Shown piece after piece: positions 44,013-51,085 of a DNA stretch of 51,085 nt. The stretch's first letter is position 1, and each line of letters begins with the position of its first letter. A model generated the notes under the pieces. The model was not told the DNA's origin, made no database searches, and saw only the letters and a list, made by a program, of their open reading frames with translations. The DNA is taken from the NCBI RefSeq assembly GCF_042687825.1, contig NZ_JBHUQE010000021.1:1-51085 (forward strand), read 5' to 3'. The position numbers and the translations under genes are program-made. Source of the DNA: Sedimentitalea sp042687825. Its GTDB lineage: Bacteria > Pseudomonadota > Alphaproteobacteria > Rhodobacterales > Rhodobacteraceae.

Positions 44013-45407
44013 ATGACCTATGAAGCCTATTTCCACGAGCGTTTGAACCGATTGCGGGACGAGGGCAATTATCGTGTCTTTACCGACCTGGTGCGCCATC
44101 GCGGTGCCTTTCCCAAAGCCACGCGACATCAGGGCGAGCGGACCGGCGATGTGGTTGTCTGGTGCTCGAACGACTATCTGGGCATGGGCCAGCATCCCGC
44201 GGTTCTGGCGGCGATGCACACCGCACTGGACCAATGTGGCGCCGGGGCCGGCGGGACGCGCAACATATCGGGCACCACGCATCACCACGTGCTGCTCGAA
44301 GAGGAACTGGCCGATCTGCATGGCAAAGAATCCGCGCTGCTGTTCACGTCGGGCTATGTGTCGAACTGGGCCGCGTTGGGAACGCTGGCGTCGCAGATCC
44401 CCGGCTGTATCGTCTTTTCGGACAGTCTGAACCACGCCAGCATGATCGAGGGCATCCGCCATTCCCGTGCGCAAAAGGTGATCTGGGCGCATAACGACCT
44501 GACCGATCTCGAGGCCAAACTGGCCGCGGCCCCGGCCGACGCGCCCAAGCTGATCGCCTTTGAGTCCGTCTATTCAATGGATGGCGACATCGCCCCGATT
44601 GCCGGTATCTGCGATCTGGCGGACCGTTATGGCGCGATGACCTATCTGGACGAGGTCCATGCCGTCGGCCTCTATGGTCCGCGCGGGGCTGGCATTGCCG
44701 AGCGCGAAGGGCTGATGGACCGGCTGACGGNTGAGTCCGTCTATTCAATGGATGGCGACATCGCCCCGATTGCCGGTATCTGCGATCTGGCGGACCGTTA
44801 TGGCGCGATGACCTATCTGGACGAGGTCCATGCCGTCGGCCTCTATGGTCCGCGCGGGGCTGGCATTGCCGAGCGCGAAGGGCTGATGGACCGGCTGACG
44901 GTGATCGAAGGCACCTTGGGCAAGGCCTTTGGCGTGGTCGGCGGCTATATCGCCGCCTCTGCGGCGCTGTGCGATTTCGTGCGCAGTTTTTCCAGCGGGT
45001 TCATCTTTACCACGGCGCTGCCGCCGGCCGTGGCGGCGGGGGCGGCAGCCTCGGTGCGGCACCTCAAGACCAGCAGCGCCGAGCGCGATCTGCAAAAGCA
45101 TCGCGTGGCACAGTTGCGGTCGCGGCTGGATGCCATCGGCATTCCGCATATCGACAACCCCAGCCACATCATTCCGGTGATGGTCGGCGATCCGGTCAAG
45201 TGCAAATACATCTCGGATCTGCTGCTGGACCGGTTCGGCATCTATATCCAGCCGATCAACTATCCGACCGTGCCCAAGGGCACCGAGCGCCTGCGCATCA
45301 CCCCGTCGCCGGTGCATTCCGAAGCGGACATGGATGCGCTGGTCGCGGCGCTGGGCGAATTGTGGAACCAGTGCCAGCTGGCGCGGATGCCTCTGGCCGC
45401 GCAATAG
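44013..45407 (+). CDS. hemA: 5-Aminolevulinate synthase HemA, carrying a duplicated segment
   Basis: HemA condenses glycine and succinyl-CoA to 5-aminolevulinate using PLP, the first step of tetrapyrrole synthesis in alphaproteobacteria. The frame from ATG 44013 (MTYEAYFHERLNRLRDEGNY) is 464 codons, but 57 of them repeat: bases 44561-44730 recur exactly at 44732-44901 around a single N. Removing one copy leaves about 407 aa, the normal length. Conserved pieces: VWCSNDYLGMGQHP, GAGAGGTRNISGTTHHHVLL, the PLP aspartate in MTYLDEVHAVGLYGPRGAGI, and the PLP lysine in VIEGTLGKAFGVVGGYIAAS. It is transcribed away from dnr and carries an FNR box. Confidence 0.93.
   Translation: MTYEAYFHERLNRLRDEGNYRVFTDLVRHRGAFPKATRHQGERTGDVVVWCSNDYLGMGQHPAVLAAMHTALDQCGAGAGGTRNISGTTHHHVLLEEELADLHGKESALLFTSGYVSNWAALGTLASQIPGCIVFSDSLNHASMIEGIRHSRAQKVIWAHNDLTDLEAKLAAAPADAPKLIAFESVYSMDGDIAPIAGICDLADRYGAMTYLDEVHAVGLYGPRGAGIAEREGLMDRLTXESVYSMDGDIAPIAGICDLADRYGAMTYLDEVHAVGLYGPRGAGIAEREGLMDRLTVIEGTLGKAFGVVGGYIAASAALCDFVRSFSSGFIFTTALPPAVAAGAAASVRHLKTSSAERDLQKHRVAQLRSRLDAIGIPHIDNPSHIIPVMVGDPVKCKYISDLLLDRFGIYIQPINYPTVPKGTERLRITPSPVHSEADMDALVAALGELWNQCQLARMPLAAQ
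44561..44901 (+). repeat. Exact 170-bp tandem duplication with a single N, probable assembly artefact
   Basis: Two identical copies (44561-44730 and 44732-44901) are separated by one N. Their period is 171 bases, in frame. Exact identity of an internal enzyme segment, an N at the junction and a normal length once one copy is removed all point to two contig ends joined without merging their overlap. Confidence 0.9.
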
Positions 45408-45676
45408 CGGCTGCGCGACGTCGGGTCACGGCACTGCGTTTACCAGCACGTGCCGCGCCCCTGATCACCGGCATCAGGCCAACCGGGGCGCTGTGCGGCA
45501 TGGTCCGACTAAGACAGGCGCACAAGGCGATGCGCCGGCAGACGCAAGGTCCGCAGACCGTCAAACGCTGGTTTGGTTCTTCGGTCGGGTATTGGATATC
45601 AGGCACCATTTGCGAAACCGGACCGGCCACGCTACACCCCCGTTGACACGAGCAGCCAGCGGAAGGGGCGCGCAGC

Positions 45677-46672
45677 ATGATGACGTCGCGGGTCGAACAT
45701 CTGTTGATGGCAATTGCCACTGTTCTGGTATTCGTCGCCTTGAGACAGGCTCAGGAATTTCTGGCCCCGGTGATCGGTGCGCTGGTGGCCGGGATCGTGC
45801 TGTCACCGGTATCCGGCCTGTGGGACCGCTGGGGCCTGCGGGCATCTATGGCGGCCTTTGCCACGGTCCTGCTGGCCTTTATCGCCCTGGGCGCGCTGGG
45901 TCTGTTGCTGGAACCCTATGTCAGCGAAGCGATCGACAGCGCGCCGATCATCTGGTTCGAGATGCGCGGCGCGATCGAAAACCTGCGCAGCTTTCTGCTG
46001 GGGCTGGACGAGATCGCCGAAGACGTGGCCAAGGCGGTCAACCCGAATGGCGACGGCGCACCCGAGAAAGAGGCCACGGTGCCGATTCCGCGGGCGCAGG
46101 ATGCCCTGTTCTATGCCCCGCAAGCCATGGCACAAGTTCTGGTTTTCACCGGCACGCTGTATTTCTTTCTGCTGACCCGCCGGCAGATATATGAATGGGC
46201 GGGGCGGCAGTTCGACGGGGTGCGCCAGAACGATTTCTTTCAGGCCGAGCGCGAGGTGGCGCGCTATTTCCTGACCATCACTGCGATCAATGCCAGTTTC
46301 GGCGTGCTGATCGCGTTGGTGATGCAAGGCTTTGGCATGCCGGCGCCCTTTGCCTGGGGTTTGTTGGCGTTTCTGCTGAATTTCGTCGTTTATGTTGGCC
46401 CGACCGCGCTGGCGGCAGCGCTGCTGCTGGCCGGGCTGGTGGCCTTTGATGGCGTGATGAGCATCGCACCGGCGGCGGTCTACATGATGATGAACGCGTT
46501 CGAAGGCCAGTTCGTGACGCCGGCGCTTGTCGGGCAAAGCATGGCGGTGAATCCGTTGCTGGTTTTCCTGTCGCTGGTGTTCTGGCTGTGGCTATGGGGG
46601 CCGCTGGGCGGCATCATCGCCATCCCGTTGCTGATCTGGGGCATCTCGCTTTCGGCAACCAGAACCCGCTAG
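45677..46672 (+). CDS. AI-2E/PerM family membrane transporter
   Basis: A 331-aa integral membrane protein of the AI-2E exporter (TqsA/PerM) family. ATG 45677 has GGAAGGGGCG upstream. The N-terminus has two helices (LMAIATVLVFVALRQAQEFL; PVIGALVAGIVLSPVSGLWD), then a long soluble loop (LRSFLLGLDEIAEDVAKAVN), and several helices near the C-terminus including AWGLLAFLLNFVVYVGPTAL and PLLVFLSLVFWLWLWGPLGG, the family signature. Substrates are uncertain; despite the name many members do not move AI-2. About 270 bases of apparently non-coding sequence separate it from hemA. Not obviously linked to denitrification. Confidence 0.85.
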   Translation: MMTSRVEHLLMAIATVLVFVALRQAQEFLAPVIGALVAGIVLSPVSGLWDRWGLRASMAAFATVLLAFIALGALGLLLEPYVSEAIDSAPIIWFEMRGAIENLRSFLLGLDEIAEDVAKAVNPNGDGAPEKEATVPIPRAQDALFYAPQAMAQVLVFTGTLYFFLLTRRQIYEWAGRQFDGVRQNDFFQAEREVARYFLTITAINASFGVLIALVMQGFGMPAPFAWGLLAFLLNFVVYVGPTALAAALLLAGLVAFDGVMSIAPAAVYMMMNAFEGQFVTPALVGQSMAVNPLLVFLSLVFWLWLWGPLGGIIAIPLLIWGISLSATRTR

Positions 46673-46688
46673 GGCGGGTCAGATCGTG

Positions 46689-48242
46689 TCAGACCATTTC
46701 CTCGGGCACACCCGGCAGATTGCGGCCGAAACGCCAGGCCGGCCGTGTCACGTAGGGCAGGATAAAGCCGCTGCGACGGACAGGGGGCCGCGCGGCATTC
46801 TGCAATGCCCGTTGCCGCCAGGCCTGTACCGCAGTTGCCGGCGCGAAAAATGCGTCAGGCGCATCGGGTCCCAGCCAATGCGCGAAACAGCGCCGTTTCA
46901 GCCGGACGATCTGTGCCGGCCGGGTCAGCAGCACACCCGCCTCGGTGTCCCAATACAGGCTGCGCCCGTTCAGATTGGCCGATGACACGATGGCTGCCCG
47001 ATCGTCGAAGATCGACACCTTGGAGTGCAGATAGACGATGGGCGCCCCGAAAAGCGATGTGCGATCGCCGGTGTCATAGGCACGTGGCTGGGCGGGCGCA
47101 CCGACGAACAGGCGGGCGCCAAAAGCCCGCCGGATGATCCGCAGGCACCGTGCCTGAAGGTATTCGCCAAACCGGCTTTCGCTGCCCGGAGCATCGGCAA
47201 AAGCGACCTCTTCGGGTGCGGCGGGCAGAATCAGAATCAGGCCCAGACCGGGTTCGGCGCGGGCCTGCCGGGCGAGGTGCCGGGCGAGGTGCCGGTCACG
47301 GAAATACTGGGTTTCCAGATAGATCAGTCGGCGCGCATCGCCGGCCAGCCGGACATGCGCCGCGGCCAGTTCGGTCAGAAAGGGGCGCGGCGAGATGAAC
47401 GGTGCCGCCCAGCGGCGGCGGCGCGAGATCGTGCGCAACAGCTGCGACAGGTCCGGCGGCGGGTGGCCATGGGCCGTGGCCTCGAACGTGTCCAGATGCA
47501 GGGCTGCCTGTTCGGCCACGGTTCCGCGTAGGATCAGCTGTACGTCATGCCAGGTCTGCGCCGCCTCCTGATCGTGGCGTTGCGTGTCGTATCGGCGCTC
47601 GTTCAGGTCCAGCCCGCCGATATAGACCGTATTGCGATCAAACACCGCCAGTTTCTGGTGATGCGTCGCCGGTGCCAGCTGGGGGATCGGCCAAAGGCGC
47701 GCTCTCAGCCGGCCGCGCCGCTCTTGCAGATACGGGCGCAGGCGCGGCGCCTCGCGCAGGAACTGGTGCCGTTGGTCGGGCGTCAGCCGATTCAGGTCTC
47801 TGGCCGTGGCGCGCAGTTCAAGCCAGGCGCGCGGCCACAGCAGACAGCGTGGCCCCAGCCCGACCCGGGCCGGATGCATCGCTGCCCGTACACGCAGATG
47901 CCCGGGGTGCCCGGACAGTTCACCGGCAGCGATCAATGCGCGGATCGACGCCCAGCTGTCACGGTGATCGTGCGGGACCGCCACCGGGTCGAAATCGGTC
48001 AGGACCAGCGTGACACGCAGGCCCCGGCGCAGGCCGTGTTGGATCAGATCGAGCCAGGTCTCCCCGATGCGCCGGGCCTCGGGGCTGCGCAGGCGTGTAG
48101 CCGGATCAAAGATGCGAAAGCCCATCGAGACCTCGCGTCGCGCGGCCAGGAACAGCCGCTCGAATTCGGGATAGGCCTCGTGTGCAGTCAGCAGGATCTG
48201 CAGATCGTCCGGGTCGGACTGTGATGGCGCTGGGGCGGTCAT
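46689..48242 (-). CDS. Phospholipase D-like protein with two HKD motifs
   Basis: A 517-aa member of the phospholipase D superfamily. ATG 48242 is used here; a GTG at 48260 is possible. Two catalytic H-x-K-x4-D motifs are intact: HHQKLAVFDRNTVYIGGLDL near residue 210 and LHSKVSIFDDRAAIVSSANL near residue 420, as in cardiolipin synthase and PLD enzymes. There is no signal peptide or membrane helix, so it differs from cardiolipin synthases. Arg-rich throughout (about one in eight residues). The substrate cannot be inferred. It converges on the AI-2E gene with only 16 bases between stop codons. Confidence 0.85.
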   Translation of the reverse strand: MTAPAPSQSDPDDLQILLTAHEAYPEFERLFLAARREVSMGFRIFDPATRLRSPEARRIGETWLDLIQHGLRRGLRVTLVLTDFDPVAVPHDHRDSWASIRALIAAGELSGHPGHLRVRAAMHPARVGLGPRCLLWPRAWLELRATARDLNRLTPDQRHQFLREAPRLRPYLQERRGRLRARLWPIPQLAPATHHQKLAVFDRNTVYIGGLDLNERRYDTQRHDQEAAQTWHDVQLILRGTVAEQAALHLDTFEATAHGHPPPDLSQLLRTISRRRRWAAPFISPRPFLTELAAAHVRLAGDARRLIYLETQYFRDRHLARHLARQARAEPGLGLILILPAAPEEVAFADAPGSESRFGEYLQARCLRIIRRAFGARLFVGAPAQPRAYDTGDRTSLFGAPIVYLHSKVSIFDDRAAIVSSANLNGRSLYWDTEAGVLLTRPAQIVRLKRRCFAHWLGPDAPDAFFAPATAVQAWRQRALQNAARPPVRRSGFILPYVTRPAWRFGRNLPGVPEEMV

Positions 48243-48362
48243 CAGACCGGACCAGGCCACAGTGCCGGTCGTGGGGCCTTGGTGCGTGCACAGGTTGTCT
48301 GGATCATCTTGCGCTCCGTTGCGGGTCGCCGGGCCATCATGAAGGTGCTCGGCCCTCTGGCG

Positions 48363-49388
48363 TCAGTCAAATGTGCCGGCAACGCGACCCAGCAGCATAA
48401 AGGCCCGCGTCGTACGGGTATCTCCCAAGGCCGAAATGTCGGCATCCGATGCGGATTTCTCGAATTCGGCAAAGGTGCGGTCAAACAGGCGCAGAAAATG
48501 ATGCGCGGCATCGCGAAAGATCGGATCCTGCTTCATCCGTCCCGCCGCCAGCGCCAGCGACGTGCGATCGCGCACGCCCCCAAGTGCCGCGATCTCGCGG
48601 CCGCGGGCGCCATCGGCGAATTGGCGCCAGATTTCGGGCCGGGCCATGTCCGGGCGCAGATCGTCCATATAGATGCCGTCCTGGCTGAGCAAGGTCAGCA
48701 CGTCCTGGCTGGCCTGGATCAATTGCGCGGCCTTGCGGTCCCGCAGCGCCCGGCGCAAGGCGGCAAACCCGGCCTCGTCCTCGGCGGTTTCCGGGAAATT
48801 CAGGGCCCGGATGAAATCGTCGGTCGCCAGCGGCGGCGACAGTTCCTCGGCCGTGGTTCCCAGAGCCAGCGACCCCTGATCCACCGCCGGTTCGGCGGGC
48901 ACCGGTTTGGCCGCCGGCACGGGCGCGCGGTCGGGTTCGCGGCGCGAGGAAAACGTCGCCAGCGCGGTCTCGGTCTTGCGCGTGGCCGCGGCGATTTCGT
49001 CCAGTTTTTTCGCCACCGATGGCTCGGCCCCGATCACGCCGCGCTGGGCCTGTGCCACATAGGCCTGGCGGATGCCGTCGATGGCCGCTTGCAGACGGCG
49101 GCTTTCCTCGCGCATCACGCGGTTGGAACGCGCCGCGGTGGCCGCCACCCAGATCATCGCCACCGGCATGAAAATGGTCAGCATCTTCATGGCGAATCGC
49201 AACCCGTCGAAGCCGGCGCCGGCATCCTCGGGCGCCAGCATGAAAAACAGCAGCGTGCCGCCCAGCCAGATCACCGACAGAGCAATCGCCGCCAGTTCGA
49301 TTCCGGTGATCGACCGGATCAGCGGCTTGTCATAGACCCCCAGAGAGGTCGGCCGAGATTTTTCGGGATCAGGCTGGGACCCGGGCAT
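48363..49388 (-). CDS. Conserved membrane protein with two helices and coiled region
   Basis: A 341-aa protein I recognise only as a type often conserved in Rhodobacterales; function unknown. After a cytoplasmic N-terminus it has two hydrophobic helices (IELAAIALSVIWLGGTLLFF and MKMLTIFMPVAMIWVAATAA), then a helical, charged, coiled-coil-like stretch (NRVMREESRRLQAAIDGIRQ through EIAAATRKTETALATFSSRR), a Pro/Ala-rich linker (RAPVPAAKPVPAEPAV) and an alpha-helical C-terminal domain (GFAALRRALRDRKAAQLIQA; FLRLFDRTFAEFEKSASDAD). It lies 11 bases downstream of greA and may share its transcript. Confidence 0.75.
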   Translation of the reverse strand: MPGSQPDPEKSRPTSLGVYDKPLIRSITGIELAAIALSVIWLGGTLLFFMLAPEDAGAGFDGLRFAMKMLTIFMPVAMIWVAATAARSNRVMREESRRLQAAIDGIRQAYVAQAQRGVIGAEPSVAKKLDEIAAATRKTETALATFSSRREPDRAPVPAAKPVPAEPAVDQGSLALGTTAEELSPPLATDDFIRALNFPETAEDEAGFAALRRALRDRKAAQLIQASQDVLTLLSQDGIYMDDLRPDMARPEIWRQFADGARGREIAALGGVRDRTSLALAAGRMKQDPIFRDAAHHFLRLFDRTFAEFEKSASDADISALGDTRTTRAFMLLGRVAGTFD

Positions 49389-49399
49389 GGCACGCTCCG

Positions 49400-49870
49400 T
49401 CAGGAATAGTCGATGCTCACGACCTCATAGGACCGTTCGCCGCCGGGGGTGCGGACCTCGACACTGTCGCCTTCCTCCTTGCCGATCAGCGCGCGGGCAA
49501 TCGGCGACTTGATGTTCAGCAGGCCGTTTTCGATATTGGCCTCGTATTCACCCACGATCTGCCAGGTTTTTTCCTCTTCGGTGTCCTCGTCCACCAGGGT
49601 CACGCGCGCGCCGAACTTGATCGCGCCGGACAGTTTCCTGGGGTCGATCACATCGGCCAGCGACAGCACGCCCTCGATCTCCTTGATGCGGCCCTCGATA
49701 AAGGACTGCTTTTCGCGTGCCGAATGGTATTCGGCATTTTCCGACAGGTCGCCATGCTCGCGCGCTTCGGCAATGGCCTTGATGATGGCGGGCCGCTCGA
49801 TGGACTTGAGCTGTTTCAGCTCGGCCTCCAGAGCGGCATGGCCTGCCGGGGTCATCGGGACTTTTTCCAT
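49400..49870 (-). CDS. greA: Transcription elongation factor GreA
   Basis: GreA rescues backtracked RNA polymerase by stimulating transcript cleavage. ATG 49870 (MEKVPMTPAGHAALEAELKQ) gives 156 aa; GTG 49882 is less likely because GGATAGAG lies 5-10 bases upstream of the ATG. The antiparallel coiled coil carries the tip acidic residues in HGDLSENAEYHSAREKQSF; the C-terminal FKBP-like domain has GALIGKEEGDSVEVRTPGG. Complete. Confidence 0.97.
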   Translation of the reverse strand: MEKVPMTPAGHAALEAELKQLKSIERPAIIKAIAEAREHGDLSENAEYHSAREKQSFIEGRIKEIEGVLSLADVIDPRKLSGAIKFGARVTLVDEDTEEEKTWQIVGEYEANIENGLLNIKSPIARALIGKEEGDSVEVRTPGGERSYEVVSIDYS

Positions 49871-50000
49871 TACTCTATCCACACAAAATAGGACGCCCCG
49901 CCGTCAAAAACGCCGGGACGATCGTTCAGGTCGAACAATACCTGACCTAATCACGCGCAGGATTGCAAGAGGCTGGGTGCGATGTGCGGCAAAACCCGGC

Positions 50001-50381
50001 CTAGTCGTATTGCACGACCTCGTATTCGATGCCGTCCTGATCGTGAAAATAGAATCTGCGGCCGGGTTCGTAGTCGGCGTGATTGACCGGGGTGAATCCC
50101 GCGGCCGTGACCTTTTTTTCGGTCGCGTCGAGATCGTCGACCACCACGGCGATGTGATTCAATCCACCGACAGTGTGATAACTGTCCTTGGCGGGTTGTG
50201 CCGGCTCGCCGGGCGAATACAGCGCAAGATAGGCGCTGTCGCTGCCGACATGCACGCTGCGCCCGTTTTGTATCGCAGCCCCGGACCAGCGGATGTGCCA
50301 GCCAAACAGCCGGCACATCCAGGCTGCGGTTGCATCCGGATCGGCAACAGTGAAATTCGCATGTTCCAGTCTGGCGTTCAT
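50001..50381 (-). CDS. VOC/glyoxalase family protein
   Basis: A 126-aa protein of the vicinal oxygen chelate fold, with two beta-alpha-beta-beta-beta modules. ATG 50381 has a strong ribosome binding site (GAAAGGAAACCCG). Module 1 starts LEHANFTVADPDATAAWMCR with the metal-ligand His; module 2 has LNHIAVVVDDLDATEKKVTA, GRRFYFHDQDGIEYEVVQYD with the terminal Glu ligand. The specific reaction (glyoxalase, dioxygenase or antibiotic binding) cannot be assigned. It is divergent from soxR, so it may be a SoxR target. Confidence 0.88.
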   Translation of the reverse strand: MNARLEHANFTVADPDATAAWMCRLFGWHIRWSGAAIQNGRSVHVGSDSAYLALYSPGEPAQPAKDSYHTVGGLNHIAVVVDDLDATEKKVTAAGFTPVNHADYEPGRRFYFHDQDGIEYEVVQYD

Positions 50382-50423
50382 CGGGTTTCCTTTCGGGATT
50401 GATTTTCCCACGCTAATTTCTAA

Positions 50424-50437
50424 ACCTCACTTGAGGT
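50424..50437. promoter_or_regulatory. Palindrome between VOC gene and soxR, possible MerR-family operator
   Basis: ACCTCA-CT-TGAGGT is a perfect inverted repeat with a two-base spacer in the shared promoter region of the divergent genes. It resembles the ends of the SoxR box (CCTCAAG...CTTGAGG) but with a shorter centre. TTGACC (minus strand, 50440-50435) overlaps it and could be a -35 for the VOC gene. Confidence 0.55.
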
Positions 50438-50460
50438 CAAGAGATATTACGAGGCGCGGC

Positions 50461-50913
50461 ATGGTGACATCCCACGGGCTTTCCATCGGAGCCCTGGCCG
50501 AACGGACCGGGTTGGCGGTCTCGGCCATCCGGTACTACGAATCTCAGGGCCTGATCACGCCCTGGCGCAATGCCGGCGGGCAGCGCCGGTTCGCGCGGGC
50601 GGATATCCGACGGCTGAGTTTCGTCATGATCGCCCAGAAATTCGGGTTCTCGCTGTCCGAGATAAGTGACCTGTTGGCCCGGTTGCCGGGCCATCGCACC
50701 CCGACACCCGCCGACTGGCGCAGAATCAGCGCGCGCTTTCGCGACCGGCTGGACCGGCGGATCGAGACATTGCAGAAGCTGCGGGACAACCTGGATGGCT
50801 GCATCGGTTGCGGCTGCCTGTCGCTGCCCAGGTGCAAGCTGTACAACCCCGAGGATCGCGCCCGCCGCAAAGGCAGCGGTCCGCGCTATCTTATGGGGGA
50901 TCGGCCCGAATGA
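50461..50913 (+). CDS. soxR: SoxR, redox-sensing MerR-family regulator
   Basis: SoxR senses redox-cycling compounds or superoxide through a [2Fe-2S] cluster. ATG 50461 (MVTSHGLSIGALAERTGLAV) gives 150 aa; GAGG is eight bases upstream. The MerR winged helix is GALAERTGLAVSAIRYYESQ and GLITPWRNAGGQRRFARADI; the cluster motif C-x2-C-x-C-x5-C is intact in CIGCGCLSLPRC near the C-terminus. It is an isolated regulator here: no soxS, and the only adjacent candidate target is the divergent VOC gene. Confidence 0.95.
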   Translation: MVTSHGLSIGALAERTGLAVSAIRYYESQGLITPWRNAGGQRRFARADIRRLSFVMIAQKFGFSLSEISDLLARLPGHRTPTPADWRRISARFRDRLDRRIETLQKLRDNLDGCIGCGCLSLPRCKLYNPEDRARRKGSGPRYLMGDRPE

Positions 50914-50965
50914 GGTTCCGGAACGTGTTGTCATCGGCGATGCGGCGATATCGTTCTGACGTAGT

Positions 50966-50982
50966 GTTGCGATTGACGCAAC
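50966..50982. promoter_or_regulatory. Perfect 17-base palindrome upstream of the last, truncated gene
   Basis: GTTGCG-ATTGA-CGCAAC has six-base arms and a five-base centre, ending 80 bases before the ATG at 51063. It looks like an operator for a dimeric regulator. I do not recognise the regulator. No T-run follows, so it is not a terminator. Confidence 0.55.
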
Positions 50983-51062
50983 GGCCTGCCAAAAGGTATC
51001 AGCCGCGAAACAAAATTGCGCGCCCGATGGCGCTGTTGATCCATTAGACAAGGAGAGCCCGG

Positions 51063-51085
51063 ATGACCCAGATCGAACGCGAAGC
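51063..51085 (+). CDS. Start of a gene cut by the window end
   Basis: ACAAGGAGAGCCCGG precedes ATG 51063, and the frame reads MTQIERE before the sequence ends. The strong ribosome binding site and the upstream palindrome support a real gene, but seven residues do not allow identification. Confidence 0.6.

Noticed and set aside
1..51085. CRISPR arrays or clustered short repeats
   Set aside because: No series of regularly spaced identical repeats was seen; the only exact long repeat is the hemA assembly duplication.

Overview
The window is a piece of an alphaproteobacterial chromosome, most likely Rhodobacteraceae (Roseobacter group). The evidence is the GC-rich codon use, the nos-nir-nor-dnr arrangement, a 5-aminolevulinate synthase (Shemin-pathway) hemA, and ImuABC in place of UmuDC/Pol IV-type SOS mutagenesis. 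It looks like a draft assembly: a single N at 44731 sits inside an exact 170-bp duplication in hemA.

Left block (1-10.2 kb), visibly more A/T-rich than the rest: a large autotransporter gene broken by a frameshift near its 5' end; the three-gene mutasome cassette imuA-imuB-imuC (dnaE2); then a short graveyard of mobile-DNA debris (transposase remnant, XRE-type regulator with an internal amber codon, micro-ORF, tRNA-like fragment). It ends at a tRNA with CAU anticodon (tRNA-Met). Divergent hemE and hemC follow, then a secreted sugar-dehydrogenase-like protein and two tandem Lin0512-family genes.

Central block (14.8-45.4 kb): a nearly complete nitrite-to-dinitrogen denitrification island. nosRZDFYLX (N2O reductase and its maturation) is followed by a small periplasmic cytochrome c. 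In the opposite direction runs nirS-E-C-F-DL-G-H-J-N plus a CbiX-like chelatase gene and a 79-residue membrane protein, covering cytochrome cd1 nitrite reductase and heme d1 synthesis. Divergent from nirS are nirI (NosR-like) and nnrS, then norCBQDEF (NO reductase). Next come a DUF4202 gene and dnr (Crp/Fnr-type regulator) on the minus strand, and hemA divergent from dnr. FNR/NNR-type boxes (TTGA-N6-TCAA or close to it) lie upstream of nosR, between nirS and nirI, upstream of norC, and between dnr and hemA, so the island probably forms one regulon under the encoded Dnr and/or FnrL. No nitrate reductase is visible.

Right block (45.6-51 kb): an AI-2E-type permease, a phospholipase-D-like protein, a conserved membrane protein with a predicted coiled region, greA, a glyoxalase/VOC protein divergent from soxR, and the first codons of another gene.

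How it fits together: HemA (with HemC and HemE encoded nearby) supplies tetrapyrrole. NirE, the CbiX-like protein and NirDL/G/H/J/F/N can build heme d1 for NirS. NirC and the c-type cytochrome are candidate electron carriers. NosR and NirI are membrane flavo-/iron-sulfur proteins, probably flavinylated by NosX. NorCB removes NO and NosZ removes N2O. The least explained parts are the CbiX-like protein and 79-residue protein at the end of the nir operon, the DUF4202 protein co-transcribed with dnr, and the tandem Lin0512 pair beside nosR.
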